Assembly: GCA_028829895.1 (NCBI GenBank)
Contig: CM054181.1
Location: 16,152,001 to 16,216,000 of the forward strand
DNA: 64,000 bases
Direction of reading: 5' to 3'
From: Sinotaia quadrata
Lineage: Eukaryota > Mollusca > Gastropoda > Architaenioglossa > Viviparidae
The position numbers were made by a program, and so were the translations under genes. Every line of letters begins with the position of its first letter. Positions within the stretch are counted from its first letter, which is position 1. Positions 53,640 to 64,000 of the stretch are shown here, piece after piece. The notes under the pieces are model-generated. The model saw only the letters and a list, made by a program, of their open reading frames with translations. It made no database searches and was not told where the DNA came from.

Positions 53640-54486
53640 GTTATGTTGCCAAAATCTGTTTCATACTTTTAATATGTTTTTCATACTTCTAATGACTGTG
53701 TTTTTATACTTCTAATGACTATATTTTTCATACTTCTAATGACTATGTTTTTATACTTCTAGTGACTATGTTTTTCATACTTCTAATGACTATGTTTTTA
53801 TACTTCTAGTGACTATGTTTTTATACTTCTAATGACTATGTTTTCATACTTCTAGTGACTATGTTTTATACTTCTAGTGACTATGTTTTTATACTTCTAA
53901 TGACTATGTTTTCATACTTCTAGTGACTATGTTTTATACTTCTAGTGACTATGTTTTTATACTTCTAATGACTATGTTTTTCATACTTCTAGTGACTGTG
54001 TTTTTCATACTTCTAATGACTATATTTTTCATACTTCTAATGACTATGTTTTTATACTTCTAGTGACTATGTTTTTCATACTTCTAATGACTATGTTTTT
54101 ATACTTCTAGTGACTATGTTTTTATACTTCTAATGACTATGTTTTCATACTTCTAATGACTATGTTTTCATACTTCTAGTGACTATGTTTTATACTTCTA
54201 GTGACTATGTTTTTATACTTCTAATGACTATGTTTTTCATACTTCTAGTGACTGTGTTTTTCATACTTCTAATGACTATATTTTTCATACTTCTAATGAC
54301 TATGTTTTTATACTTCTAGTGACTATGTTTTTCATACTTCTAATGACTATGTTTTTATACTTCTAGTGACTATGTTTTTATACTTCTAATGACTATGTTT
54401 TCATACTTCTAGTGACTATGTTTTATACTTCTAATGACTATGTTTTATACTTCTAGTGACTATGTTTTTATACTTCTAATGACTGT
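53640..54486. repeat. 23-24-bp minisatellite, about 36 copies
   Basis: Units of the TTTTTATACTTCTAATGACTATG type differing in the number of T, an optional CA, and AATGACT versus AGTGACT. Blocks of several units recur in the same order (for example from 53680 and from 53990), so there is a higher-order repeat of about 250-280 bp. Confidence 0.95.
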
Positions 54487-55292
54487 GCTCTTTTTGATGC
54501 ATGTAATTGTTTCCCTATTAGTATTGCTGTCAGGCTGGCATAATTAAAGAGTTCTGAATTATTGATTGACAGAAATGGGGTGGCATTGCTATGTAAATGT
54601 AATGGATGACAACTTAACCAAACCTTAAATAATTTCCCGAAGTACCTGTCAGTTATAATGAATGACAATTTCACAAAAGCTTGAATAATCTCCAGAGTTA
54701 TAAACTATTTGCAAAGACCATTTGTATGATGTTTTGGACCCATATCTTCTTATTGTTATATCTTATTGAGACATTAACTAGAAATACTAGAAAACTATTT
54801 TGCTAAACAACGTGATTAACTTCTGTATACAACTGTTCACATCCGTGAAAACAATTTGAATATCGATGTGAAGTGCACTTGTCGTGTCCACATGAAATGA
54901 AAGCGCGTGCTTGATCAAGTAACATTTCATCAGCGTTCGACACTGATGCTAGAAAATATGAGGACGATTTACTTGAGTAAGACCTGACTCGTCATGGGTT
55001 GAATTAGAAAATGGAAGCCATGTTTTCAGTGACTTGCTATTGCCCTTGTCCCTGATACACATTGACTGACAGGACAGATGAGCAGTATTCAGACTAAGTT
55101 GTTTGTTGGATTTTTTCCTGTAGAAAACCTGCTGTTAACTGCATGAGCAGTTGTTTGTTTTGAAGCGACGCCATGTCGTAACGTTTTTAATTAGATGTGT
55201 TTATTGCTGATTATATCATATTTCAAACTAATGTCATAATCTAATTATTGCAGACATTTTTGTCAGTTCAAGTTATGAACATTAGTAGTTCC
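54487..55292. other. Intergenic, nothing recognised
   Basis: Contains a short duplication (AATGACAACTTAACCAAA / AATGACAATTTCACAAAA) at 54605-54680. No gene seen. Confidence 0.4.
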
Positions 55293-55294
55293 CC

Positions 55295-55384
<90 letters not shown>
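55293..55384. repeat. (CT)n(CA)n microsatellite
   Basis: About 34 CT units, then about 12 CA units. Confidence 0.97.
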
Positions 55385-55385
<1 letters not shown>

Positions 55386-55459
55386 TAAATATATGTACAT
55401 ATTAAGTATGTCCACACACGCTTAAAAGGGGTACGCATTCTTAAATAACACTGCTTTTG

Positions 55460-55592
55460 ACGAATCATACGTATCGTTAATTTCCTGTTTTAGAAATCAT
55501 ACATAACGTTAATTTCCTGTTTTAGGAATCATACGTAACGTTAATTTCCTGTTTTAGAAATCATACGTAACGTTAATTTCCTGTTTTAGGAA
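55460..55592. repeat. 32-bp tandem repeat, about 4 copies
   Basis: Units containing CGTTAATTTCCTGTTTTAGA. Confidence 0.93.
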
Positions 55593-58039
55593 TTAAAAGT
55601 GATGAACTGAAGTGATTAAGAAGAAAAATATATTCATATTGTTTTAAGAAATTCTGGTTTAAGTTATGAAATGTGTTTATTAAAACAGTTTAATAATTAA
55701 ATCGTATTAATCACATTTACAGAATGGTCATTAGATCCTGATACCACGTGGTTTCTAATTAACAATTCCTTAAATATTTGTAATTATTGCTGACTTCTGC
55801 TGAGCAGATCAGTGTTATCGAGGCTGCCCAGATTACCTTATATAATATTTTTTCTTTTAAATTATAAATCTTGAGCTTGACTGACGTTTCAAAGTGGATT
55901 CTTTGCTCCAAGCGTGTTTAAACATTCAGTCCATAGTCCAGTCGTCAAAGTGTCATAATATGGACTAATTTGCTAGAAGTGGTTTCAAGGTTTGCTTCTG
56001 CATACGCCTAAAGATAACTCAGTCTTCTAATGTAGTCAAGTTCATATTCCAAAGTGGAATGCCTTTTCCAAGTACGTTTTAATAATTAGTTTTATGATCC
56101 GGTGGACAGGATAACATTTTACAATGGACTTCGAAGTCCTTTTTATAATTAATTGTTGTTGTTGTTGTTTGACAATCAAAGTGGGTGTCACAAGATTGTA
56201 GAGTTTGAGAGCATAGAGATATCTCAGTAGTGTGACGTAGCCAACATGACATTTCAAAACGGGAGATCACTTACAAAACATAGAATAAGCCTATCAAGGT
56301 TAAGATGTGAGCAATCAATCCGATGTTTCTGGGTTTTCTGGAATCTCCGAAAGGGAGCATTGTTAAACAAAATGGTAAAGAATATTTAAATATGTAATAA
56401 ACATAAGAGTACACATATACGTCATACCTATTATGCTGAGTGAGTGACGTTTAATCACAAAGCACTATAGCATTAAAAATAAATGCACGTCACATACGTA
56501 ACCACTTCCTTATTATTTTTCTAAAATTATTTTTACAATTCATTTGATTTTTCGATCTTTTCAAATATTTTGTAATGAAACGCTGAATTTGATTAATTTT
56601 AGAATGTTAAATTATGAATTTTACTGATCACTTTATTTTCTTTTAAATAAAATATTTTAATATTTCATTTCTCTAAACCCTCTAATCAATAATACTTTAT
56701 TTTTCTGTAAGCGTTAATTAAAATATAATAATCACGCATTTTTCTGTACGTTTTATAATAGCATTTCACGTATTGTCTGAATGCTAAGACTCTGTTTAGT
56801 TTAAAACTGTTTATACTTATTGAGTAGAGGGTCTAAATTCCCTTAAGCACTCACTGTCTGCTTTGCTTTCTTACGCCCGTTTATAATTTGGTATCAGTGT
56901 CTGCTTTGCCTTCTTACTCGTTTGGTATCTTAAGCAATGTCTGTTTTGCCTACTTACCGCATTTATAATTTGGTATCTTAAGTAGTGTCAGTATTTCATA
57001 CACACCTGATTCAAGTTACATGATCATTTATACACGATTCCCATTTTTGTTATAATTATAAATTATAAATAATTTTAAACCTTTGTCTTTGACCTTATAC
57101 CTCAGAGCAAAACGCATGACCTAATAATGCAATTACCTCCTTTTACAAAGTACTTTTCATTAAAAAAATAATAATAATACTTTAAGTTTTTGTGTTTATT
57201 GTATAGTAAATGTTTTAGTTTACATTTAATTTTCTATAATTATTTATATTTATGACATTTTCGCTTACAATAAAAACGTGCGAATGGAAACAAAAACTAC
57301 GCACAGTTATAATTATAATTATAATTAGCCTTCGCTGTTTTTATTTTTACGATTTTTTTATCTTTCGATTTTTACTGACATTTTCAAAATTCAATCATAA
57401 ATGTCTTTTTCTGACAGAAATATTTAGGCATAAAAGGTTTATATTTTTACGGTTTGTTATTGCCTTGCTATGTCCTTTTGATGTTGTTTGCACTCTGAAG
57501 ACATGCAGGTCAAAATCTGGTATACAGATCCTATTTCTTCCGAGGGGTGGAGGAGGACTGCGGCAGGATTCGCTTTTAATTCTAATGACATACACTGACT
57601 AATCTGTGTTGTTTATCTCTCGCTTATACCTGTATTTAAGGTAACGGTGTTTCGCCTTTAATTAATTATCACACTCGTTACATAGACAATTTCATGGCTT
57701 TGCTCGCATAAATGCCGGTTTTCAGATTATGCTGCTTAAAGTAAAATTATTTTACAGTACTATTTTGTCGCCAGAGGTATGAACCGTAATACAGGATGAC
57801 AACAACAAGCTTTTATTATCTAAGTGTTATGGAAATCTGAAGTGTTAGTTTGCAATTCTTATTTTAATGTTATGGTTGATATTTGGTTTCGAATTTGATG
57901 TGCATGTTAAAGTAATGGCGGAATTTAGACTGCTAACTACAAATTTTGTCAGAACTAATGCTGTTCCTGTATTGGTGAAGATTCCTGATAGACGGTGCTC
58001 GCGATCGAAAGCTAAGCGTTCTTGACGTTCTACTACATT
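55593..58039. other. Intergenic, no gene recognised
   Basis: Very AT-rich at 56400-57400. Open frames here (for example 57252-57602) are low-complexity Phe/Ile/Leu-rich. A 36-codon ATG frame at 57915-58025 is unsupported. Confidence 0.4.
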
Positions 58040-58225
58040 TTCCGCTGTTCAAGAAACTAATTGCCAAAGTCTTTGTGAGGCTAAGAATGTTTTATAAATT
58101 GAGCATTTTCGGCTGTTCTAGAAGCCAATTGCCAAAGTTTTTATGAGGCTAAGCATGTCTCATAATTTGAGCACTTTCAGGTGTTCTAGAAGCCAATTGC
58201 CAAAATCTTTGTGAGGCTAAGCATG
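58040..58225. repeat. ~62-bp tandem repeat, 3 copies
   Basis: Units with AAGCCAATTGCCAAAGTTTT and GAGGCTAAGCATGT. Confidence 0.9.
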
Positions 58226-59207
58226 TTTCTTGCTGTTAAGAATTTTCAGCCGGTCTGAAAGTGGACTGCCTGTCTCTCTGGGAAATAGCTGCTTTTTCTT
58301 TGTAATTGGATTCCGTGAGCCACGTAAGTCTGCAGTGCATTGAAGTCAGAGCAATTAGTAGCCTGCCATGCCAGCCTGCCGTGCCATGAATAAGCCAGGA
58401 TCCACTCGCATGCTTTTACTATCTTCGAATTTTTTAAGCGTCATTTTAAGCAGCCTATCCTAATTCTATAACACTTATTTCTACAACACTAATAGTGACC
58501 AATCCATATCTGTCCTTCAATTTTTTAGTTAACTCAAACAGACAGCATACAGAACAGAGGTATAAATTGTATTATACGTATAGATGTAAGCATTGTTTTA
58601 GTAACAAGATTCTTGAGCGAGTGTGTTGTGAAAATACACTTATAATACTGTATTCATTGTATAAGGAGATATATTATGTAGACCGTCTTGTGCCAGTTCC
58701 CCTTTATTCAGGTGACGCTCGCGTATGGGGTTGCGATCAGAAATTCTTTCTGCAAAAAGAGTGACATACTCGGGGTACACTTTACGCGTTATATGTATGA
58801 AGAAATGATCACGGGTGTTGATCAGACTAGAACTTTAAAAAATGTCATTCAGCCAAATAGAAATAACAGAACACATTTTGGGTAGGGTGGGTAGGAACTC
58901 ATATGTCCAAAAGCATATATAACAAAAAGAAAGCAAACAAGCTAACAAATGTCTCTCTTTGTTGTTCTAACAAATGTCTCTCTATGGTGTGCATAACATT
59001 CTTCTTAAAAAAACCGATCTTTTGTTTTTGCTTTTATGTTCATCAGCAATATATATTTTTTGTATTTACAAATTGCAGATATATATAACAAATGCTCATT
59101 TTTACGGAATACATCGTAGATTAATTTCAGTATTTCTGCGTACATTTCTTATTTTTTAAATTATAATAAAAGGAATTACGATCTTCATTGTTATGTCGCT
59201 CAACTCA
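58226..59207. other. Intergenic, nothing recognised
   Basis: Short open frames of 60-90 codons without family resemblance; a small AACAAATGTCTCTCT duplication near 58945-58984. Confidence 0.35.
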
Positions 59208-59557
59208 ATGCGCGTATTACATTAAGAAATTGTAGAATTTGTAAATTGTTTTAATGTAAGCAACTGTAGGTAACTCAGTGCGCGTATTACATTAAGAAAT
59301 TGTAGAATTTGTAAATTGTTTTAATGTAAGCAACTGTACGTAACTCAGTGCGCGTATTACATTAAGAAATTGTAGAATTTGTAAATTGTTTTAATGTAAG
59401 CAACTGTACGTAACTCAGTGCGCGTATTACATTAAGAAATTGTAGAATTTGTAAATTGTTTTAATGTAAGCAACTGTACGTAACTCAGTGCGCGTATTAC
59501 ATTAAGAAATTGTAGAATTTGTAAATTGTTTTAATGTAAGCAACTGTACATAACTCA
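59208..59557. repeat. 70-bp tandem repeat, 5 copies, each with an inverted repeat
   Basis: Almost identical units beginning CGCGTATTACATTAAGAAAT. TTACATTAA and TTAATGTAA form a 9-bp perfect inverted repeat within each unit. Confidence 0.95.
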
Positions 59558-59619
59558 GTAAACAAAGCCTAGCTAAAGTCGAAATAGTCATGCCTACTAT
59601 CTGACTACAAACAAACATG

Positions 59620-60390
59620 CCATTTTTAATACGTGTAACATGCATTTTATACACGTGCAATATGCCACTTTGAACACATGAAATATGTCAGTTTAACACG
59701 TGAATTGTACCTTCATAACAGATGAAATATGCTATTTTTAACTCATGAAAGATGACATTTTAAACATAAATCAGATCACTATTAACATATGAAATATGTC
59801 ATGTTTAACACGTGCAATATGCCAGTTTTAATTAAAATTGAAATATGTCACTTTTAATATATGAAATATGCTTTTATTATATATCGCGCCACGTTTAGTA
59901 CATGGAATATGCCTGTTTTAACACACGAAATATGCCACTTTGAACACATGAAACATGACATTTTCAACACATAAATCATGCCACTTTCAACACACAAATC
60001 ATGCCACTTTCAACACACAAATCATGCCACTTTCAACACACAAATCATGCCACTTTCAATACACAAATCATGCCACTTTCAACACACAAATCATGCCACT
60101 TTCAACACATAAATCATGCCACTTTTAACACACAAATCATGCCACTTTGAATACATAAATCATGCCACTTTGAACACATTAAATCTACCATTTTAACACT
60201 TAAAACATGACGTTTTTAACACATAAACCATGTCACTTTGAACACATGAAATATTCCATTTTAACACTTGAAACATGCCATTTTAACATGTCATTTAAAC
60301 ACACAAATCATGCTACTTTTAACACATGAAATATGTCACTTTTAACACATAAATTATGCCTCTTTAACAATTGAGTCATGCCATTTTAAA
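59620..60390. repeat. Degenerate ~24-bp tandem repeat with a homogeneous core
   Basis: About 30 units of the ACACACAAATCATGCCACTTT type. Units at 59960-60130 are nearly identical while the flanks are diverged (AACACATGAAATATGCC types). Confidence 0.9.
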
Positions 60391-62214
60391 TACTTGAATA
60401 TTTACGGCAGCATTGGTATTAGTCAAAAGGTACTGTCTCTTTCAAAAGCAGAATTGTGGATTTTGCACATGTATAATGACCGCAGACATTTTCTGTTATC
60501 TTAGTCAATAAAGGTTTGCTGATTCTTTTCAGTTACTGCTTTCGCTAAATTGTAGTTGGTGTTCCTATTTTATTTTTTACTGCTTTCGCTAAATTGTAGT
60601 TTGTGTTCCTATTTTATCTTTTACTGTTTGACTTGTATGTATTGTTTTGCGTTTTAATTTAATTTTTTTTTCAATGACACTTTTACCACATAAACCATTC
60701 ACTTTCAACACCTGTACTAGTCAGATGGCATTGCTTTTCAAAAGTAGACATTACATTTAGCATAAGCACGTGGACATTTTCTGCATCCTTGTTCGATGAC
60801 AGTTTGCTTGTTGTTGTTGTTGTTGTTGTCATCAAATTGTATTTTGTTTTGCTTTGTGTTTTATTGCATTTTTTAAATTCATGTTCCAAATGTTGCTTTG
60901 TAGTTTGTTTATTGATTTCTTTGATAAGTATTAAATGATATATTTTACTGTGCATTCACTCTGTAAAACACATATATCAAAATGAAAGGAACTCTAAACA
61001 ACAATTCTTTTAATATTCTGAAACTTTTTGACCGTTGTTAATATGTCGTTCCATTATCAGTATTTCTAGAATTAAATAAAAAAATATCAGTTAGGTCACA
61101 CGAACGAATCAAATAACTGCATCGGTGTCTTGTTTCTGGTGACGCAAGGTCATGGTCCCTGTTAGAGCGCTAATTTAGACATTACATGCTGATCAACTGT
61201 GACAACATGATTGACAACAGACAGTCACTTTCATTTACCTCTCCCCCCCCCCCCACGTGATATATACGTGACAAAAACGACATCGCTGTTTATACTGCCC
61301 TTTTCATTGTGAAAAGTTTTGATATTTATGGGGATATTAGTGGAAAATGATTGGCACGAGAAAAATAATTTTGGACATTCATAATGAAGATGTAATTTTA
61401 GACGTATCGAAAGAAACAAATTATTCAAAGTAATAAGGTCGAACAATTCGTACTGTGTATGCTATTGGTCATTGTGGTGTATGGTACACAATTATTATAT
61501 TATGATATTAAGGTATTTGAAGACAAAATGATGTGAACTAGGCAATCTACTGGAGTGGTCGGTATAGACTCTTGATACACACTTCTTGAGACATGAATTA
61601 TGCGGTTTAGCTCATTTTAAGCACTGTAATGTGAAATACACAATATTGCACATGACTTATATTAAACCACTATTGCTATTCAGACTGGACAATTGTCGCG
61701 ATTTAGTGATTTGTACTTGCCATAAAATTAAAAATTCTGATAGCGTTGGACTAAAGACATTATGGTAAAGATCAAAATCCAATATTAGACATTGCGACGT
61801 ATACTAAGCTGATTAAAAATTGGACTACTAAGCTGATTAAAAATTGGACGCATTTGACATTGCGACGTATACTAAGCTGATTAAAACGCATTTGACATTG
61901 CGATGTATACTGAGCTGATAGATGTATGAGTTACCTAATCATAGCTGGTCAAATAAAACACTTTTTAGCCGCACTTTTTCGTTGTAAAATGATTTCACTA
62001 ATCTGGAATTTGAGACGAAACATTAATGAAGTTAACTGTATTTTTTTCATTTAAATACTTCTTTTGTGAAATTCTGCGCTGTATGCATATTTTTTTGTAT
62101 AACATTTATATTTTTAAACAATAAATAAAAAATAAAATAAAATAAACTGTGCATAGTCTTGCATAGGGTGTGTTTGTTGTATTTGTGGTGACAGATGCGC
62201 GAATAGACTTTTGG

Positions 62215-62215
<1 letters not shown>
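60391..62215. other. Intergenic, no gene recognised
   Basis: Includes a ~64-bp duplication at 60530-60625 (TTACTGCTTTCGCTAAATTG twice), a poly-C at 61243-61254 and a 3-copy CATTGCGACGTATACTAAGC repeat at 61790-61915. Confidence 0.4.
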
Positions 62216-62286
<71 letters not shown>

Positions 62287-62380
62287 GTCTGCTATCCACC
62301 TGTCTGCCTGTCTATCTATCATATATCTGCCTTTCTGCCTGCCTTCCTGCCTGTCTGACAGTCTGTCTATCTGTCTGTCT
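62216..62380. repeat. (TCTA)n microsatellite with degenerate TCTG/CCTG tail
   Basis: About 18 TCTA units, then TCTG, CCTG and CTGCC-type variants to about 62380. Confidence 0.95.
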
Positions 62381-63455
62381 ATTTATTACATACGAGAGTA
62401 CTGTTTTCCACTTATGTTCCAGAAGAAAACCTCTCTCCACAAGCGTTCATTCAAAATTAGCATTTTGTTGAAAGAAATCAAATATTTAATCTCGTGAGTG
62501 AAATGAACTATACAGTTCTTCTCCATTGATATCATTACTTACACACTTTTTATTCCTAATAGCACTGATCACAAGAAAGTCAATGTGTGATAAAAAGTAA
62601 ATGATCAGAAAGCACATTATATTTAAAGTAATATTGTTTACATTCTGTAGTACAAAGCAGAAACACGTCATTATTGACTAATTATGTAATTATCCATAGT
62701 TGTATTATTTGCATGTGTCTGTTTCATTATTATTTTGCGGGAAGATCCGAAGTTTAAATATGGCGACGCGAAACTTAACAGGTCTATACTGAACTGCATA
62801 TATAGGTCTCATTATTACGTACTGAGGATTTGACTTTATTATGTATTCATAGCTCTCAGCAATTATTTATGTTCACCTAAACGAAATAATATTTTTCCCG
62901 ATATCATAAATATATCAGGTCACAAGGTCGTCGACCTGTGATAATATTCACACATTATGCAGTAGTAGCCTTAAGTTTATTACAATTAATATTTCTTTTA
63001 TCCGAAGTGTAAATAAATTGTGTCCAATAAAATTATCGTAATAATGTTTAGTATATAACATTCCGATATATTTTATATTCTCACATATCTTTCTTCATCG
63101 TCACCATTGTTCCTACCACCATATAGACGTCGAGAAAAAAAAATCCAGTTAAGCATATTTTGATTTATGTTTGAAAAACTTTTACTCCGCACTAGGCCCT
63201 CAAACTGTGTAAAATATTTACCGGTATTGTCTCTCGCTTCCAGTTCGTTCCTAGCGACATTTTACTTGAGTTTTAAATTGAAATGAGAATGCTCGAGATG
63301 ATGATACTTTGCTTTTATTGTCACGCTTAAATTGTCAACATTTCCTTAACAAGCGAGGACTTAAAATAAATTAGGCGCGAAAATTGTGCAAAGAAAGAAA
63401 ATAAGATGACTTGAAAATCCCAGAATTACACAATCGAGTGTTGTTTGGAAGACAG
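62381..63455. other. Intergenic, nothing recognised
   Basis: AT-rich sequence without an open frame of note. Confidence 0.4.
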
Positions 63456-63612
63456 AACAGGAAAAAGAACGGCCTCAGAATCCGAAGATTGTGGATTCGA
63501 GTCCAGTCAACGTCGACAAAATCTTTTCTTTTGAGGAGCTTGGTTTCCGTTAGGTAAGGGCGCTAGCCTCACAAACAGAAGGCTATGGGTTCAAACCCAG
63601 CCTTAGTCGCTG
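63456..63612 (+). mobile_element. tRNA-like SINE fragments, two heads in tandem
   Basis: Two segments align with each other: GGCCTCAGAATCCGAAG ... GGATTCGAGTCC (box at 63493-63504) and AGCCTCACAAACAGAAG ... GGGTTCAAACCC (box at 63587-63598). Both end in a short conserved tail (CCAGTCAACGTCGAC and CCAGCCTTAGTCGCTGC). The GGTTCRANNCC boxes are RNA polymerase III B boxes. The tRNA 5' half is poorly preserved, so these are SINE pieces rather than tRNA genes. Confidence 0.6.
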
Positions 63613-64000
63613 CAATTCAAAATCTCCAATGGAAATACCCAACACTACTCGCTCGATATAAAAAATGGCTTTTTTCATTTAAATATGTTGCATTAGATTA
63701 TATAGAAGTTTGTAATTTTATCATTTTATTTTTTAATTTATCCACTATCACCACCACCCACCCACCAATTAGTCACCCATTGCATGCCGCGCGGCAAGAA
63801 CATTTACAGTGAGAGTCGCGCGGTATCTGACATTTTGCTAACTCAGCAAAGACTACGTTCAAATGCGTTGTTGAGCCTGGCCCTTAGCGAATAGAGGGTT
63901 TTCCCCTTCTAAACCACGCTGCTTAAAAGCTCTTGCTCGTCAACAGATTTCTCAGAAGTAGACTACTTTTCTGGATCATTTTAGATTTCGGCTGCGACCA
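63613..64000. other. Right edge, nothing recognised
   Basis: Mixed sequence with a GCGCGG-containing stretch at 63785-63825. No gene recognised. Confidence 0.35.

Noticed and set aside
57915..58025. 36-codon ATG frame with a fair start context
   Set aside because: Too short, with no family resemblance and no splice continuation. It ends just before a tandem repeat.
63541..63612. Functional tRNA gene
   Set aside because: The B box is good, but the acceptor stem, A box and anticodon loop cannot be folded convincingly; a SINE head explains it better.

Overview
This is a eukaryotic, AT-rich, intron-bearing nuclear window. The protein families, the crowded micro- and minisatellites (CA, GA, TCTA/TCTG) and the relics of non-LTR retrotransposons, hAT-type miniature elements and tRNA-like SINE pieces suggest an invertebrate, most likely a mollusc (BIR/IAP families are often expanded there). 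The species cannot be fixed from the sequence. No prokaryotic genes, CRISPR array or rRNA were seen.

The genes are three members of the BIR (inhibitor-of-apoptosis) family, all on the + strand. Gene A (exons from 8923 to 13557) and gene B (exons from 27543 or 29076 to 32488) are tandem paralogs. Both encode BIR1-linker-BIR2-linker-UBA and then stop, with no RING finger visible. Exons 2, 3 and 4 are 317, 164 and 40 nt in both genes, and all five intron phases agree (2,1,0,1,1). Gene B also has a long open extension upstream of BIR1, about 1.5 kb, with no counterpart in A. Inside that open frame lies an acceptor-like site at exactly the place where A's exon begins. Gene C (49418-51647) is a third, more distant BIR gene, seen as three consecutive exons with one complete BIR split by a phase-1 intron; its ends were not found.

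Layout: 1-8900 holds minisatellites and a 1,125-bp element flanked by a 9-bp target duplication (3374-4498). 8.9-13.6 kb is gene A. 13.6-27.5 kb is gene-poor, with about ten different tandem arrays (notably 56 bp at 15.4-16.4 kb and 32 bp at 22.6-23.0 kb) and one unexplained minus-strand open segment at 18.8-19.1 kb. 27.5-32.5 kb is gene B. 32.5-49.4 kb is repeat territory: degenerate arrays, two copies of a ~1-kb dispersed repeat (36.2 and 42.4 kb), three small hAT-like elements with 8-bp target duplications, a decayed reverse-transcriptase fragment (37.7-38.0 kb), a 45-bp higher-order array (38.4-39.1 kb) and a retrotransposon C-terminal relic (48.4-48.85 kb). 49.4-51.7 kb is gene C. 51.7-64 kb contains no recognised gene, only arrays (23-24 bp at 53.6-54.5 kb, 70 bp at 59.2-59.6 kb, 24 bp at 59.6-60.4 kb) and a tRNA-like SINE pair near 63.5 kb.

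A and B would be cytosolic regulators of cell death or immune signalling by family analogy: BIR domains for protein binding and UBA for ubiquitin, but no ligase domain of their own. Most other long open frames here are translations of tandem repeats whose unit length is a multiple of three.
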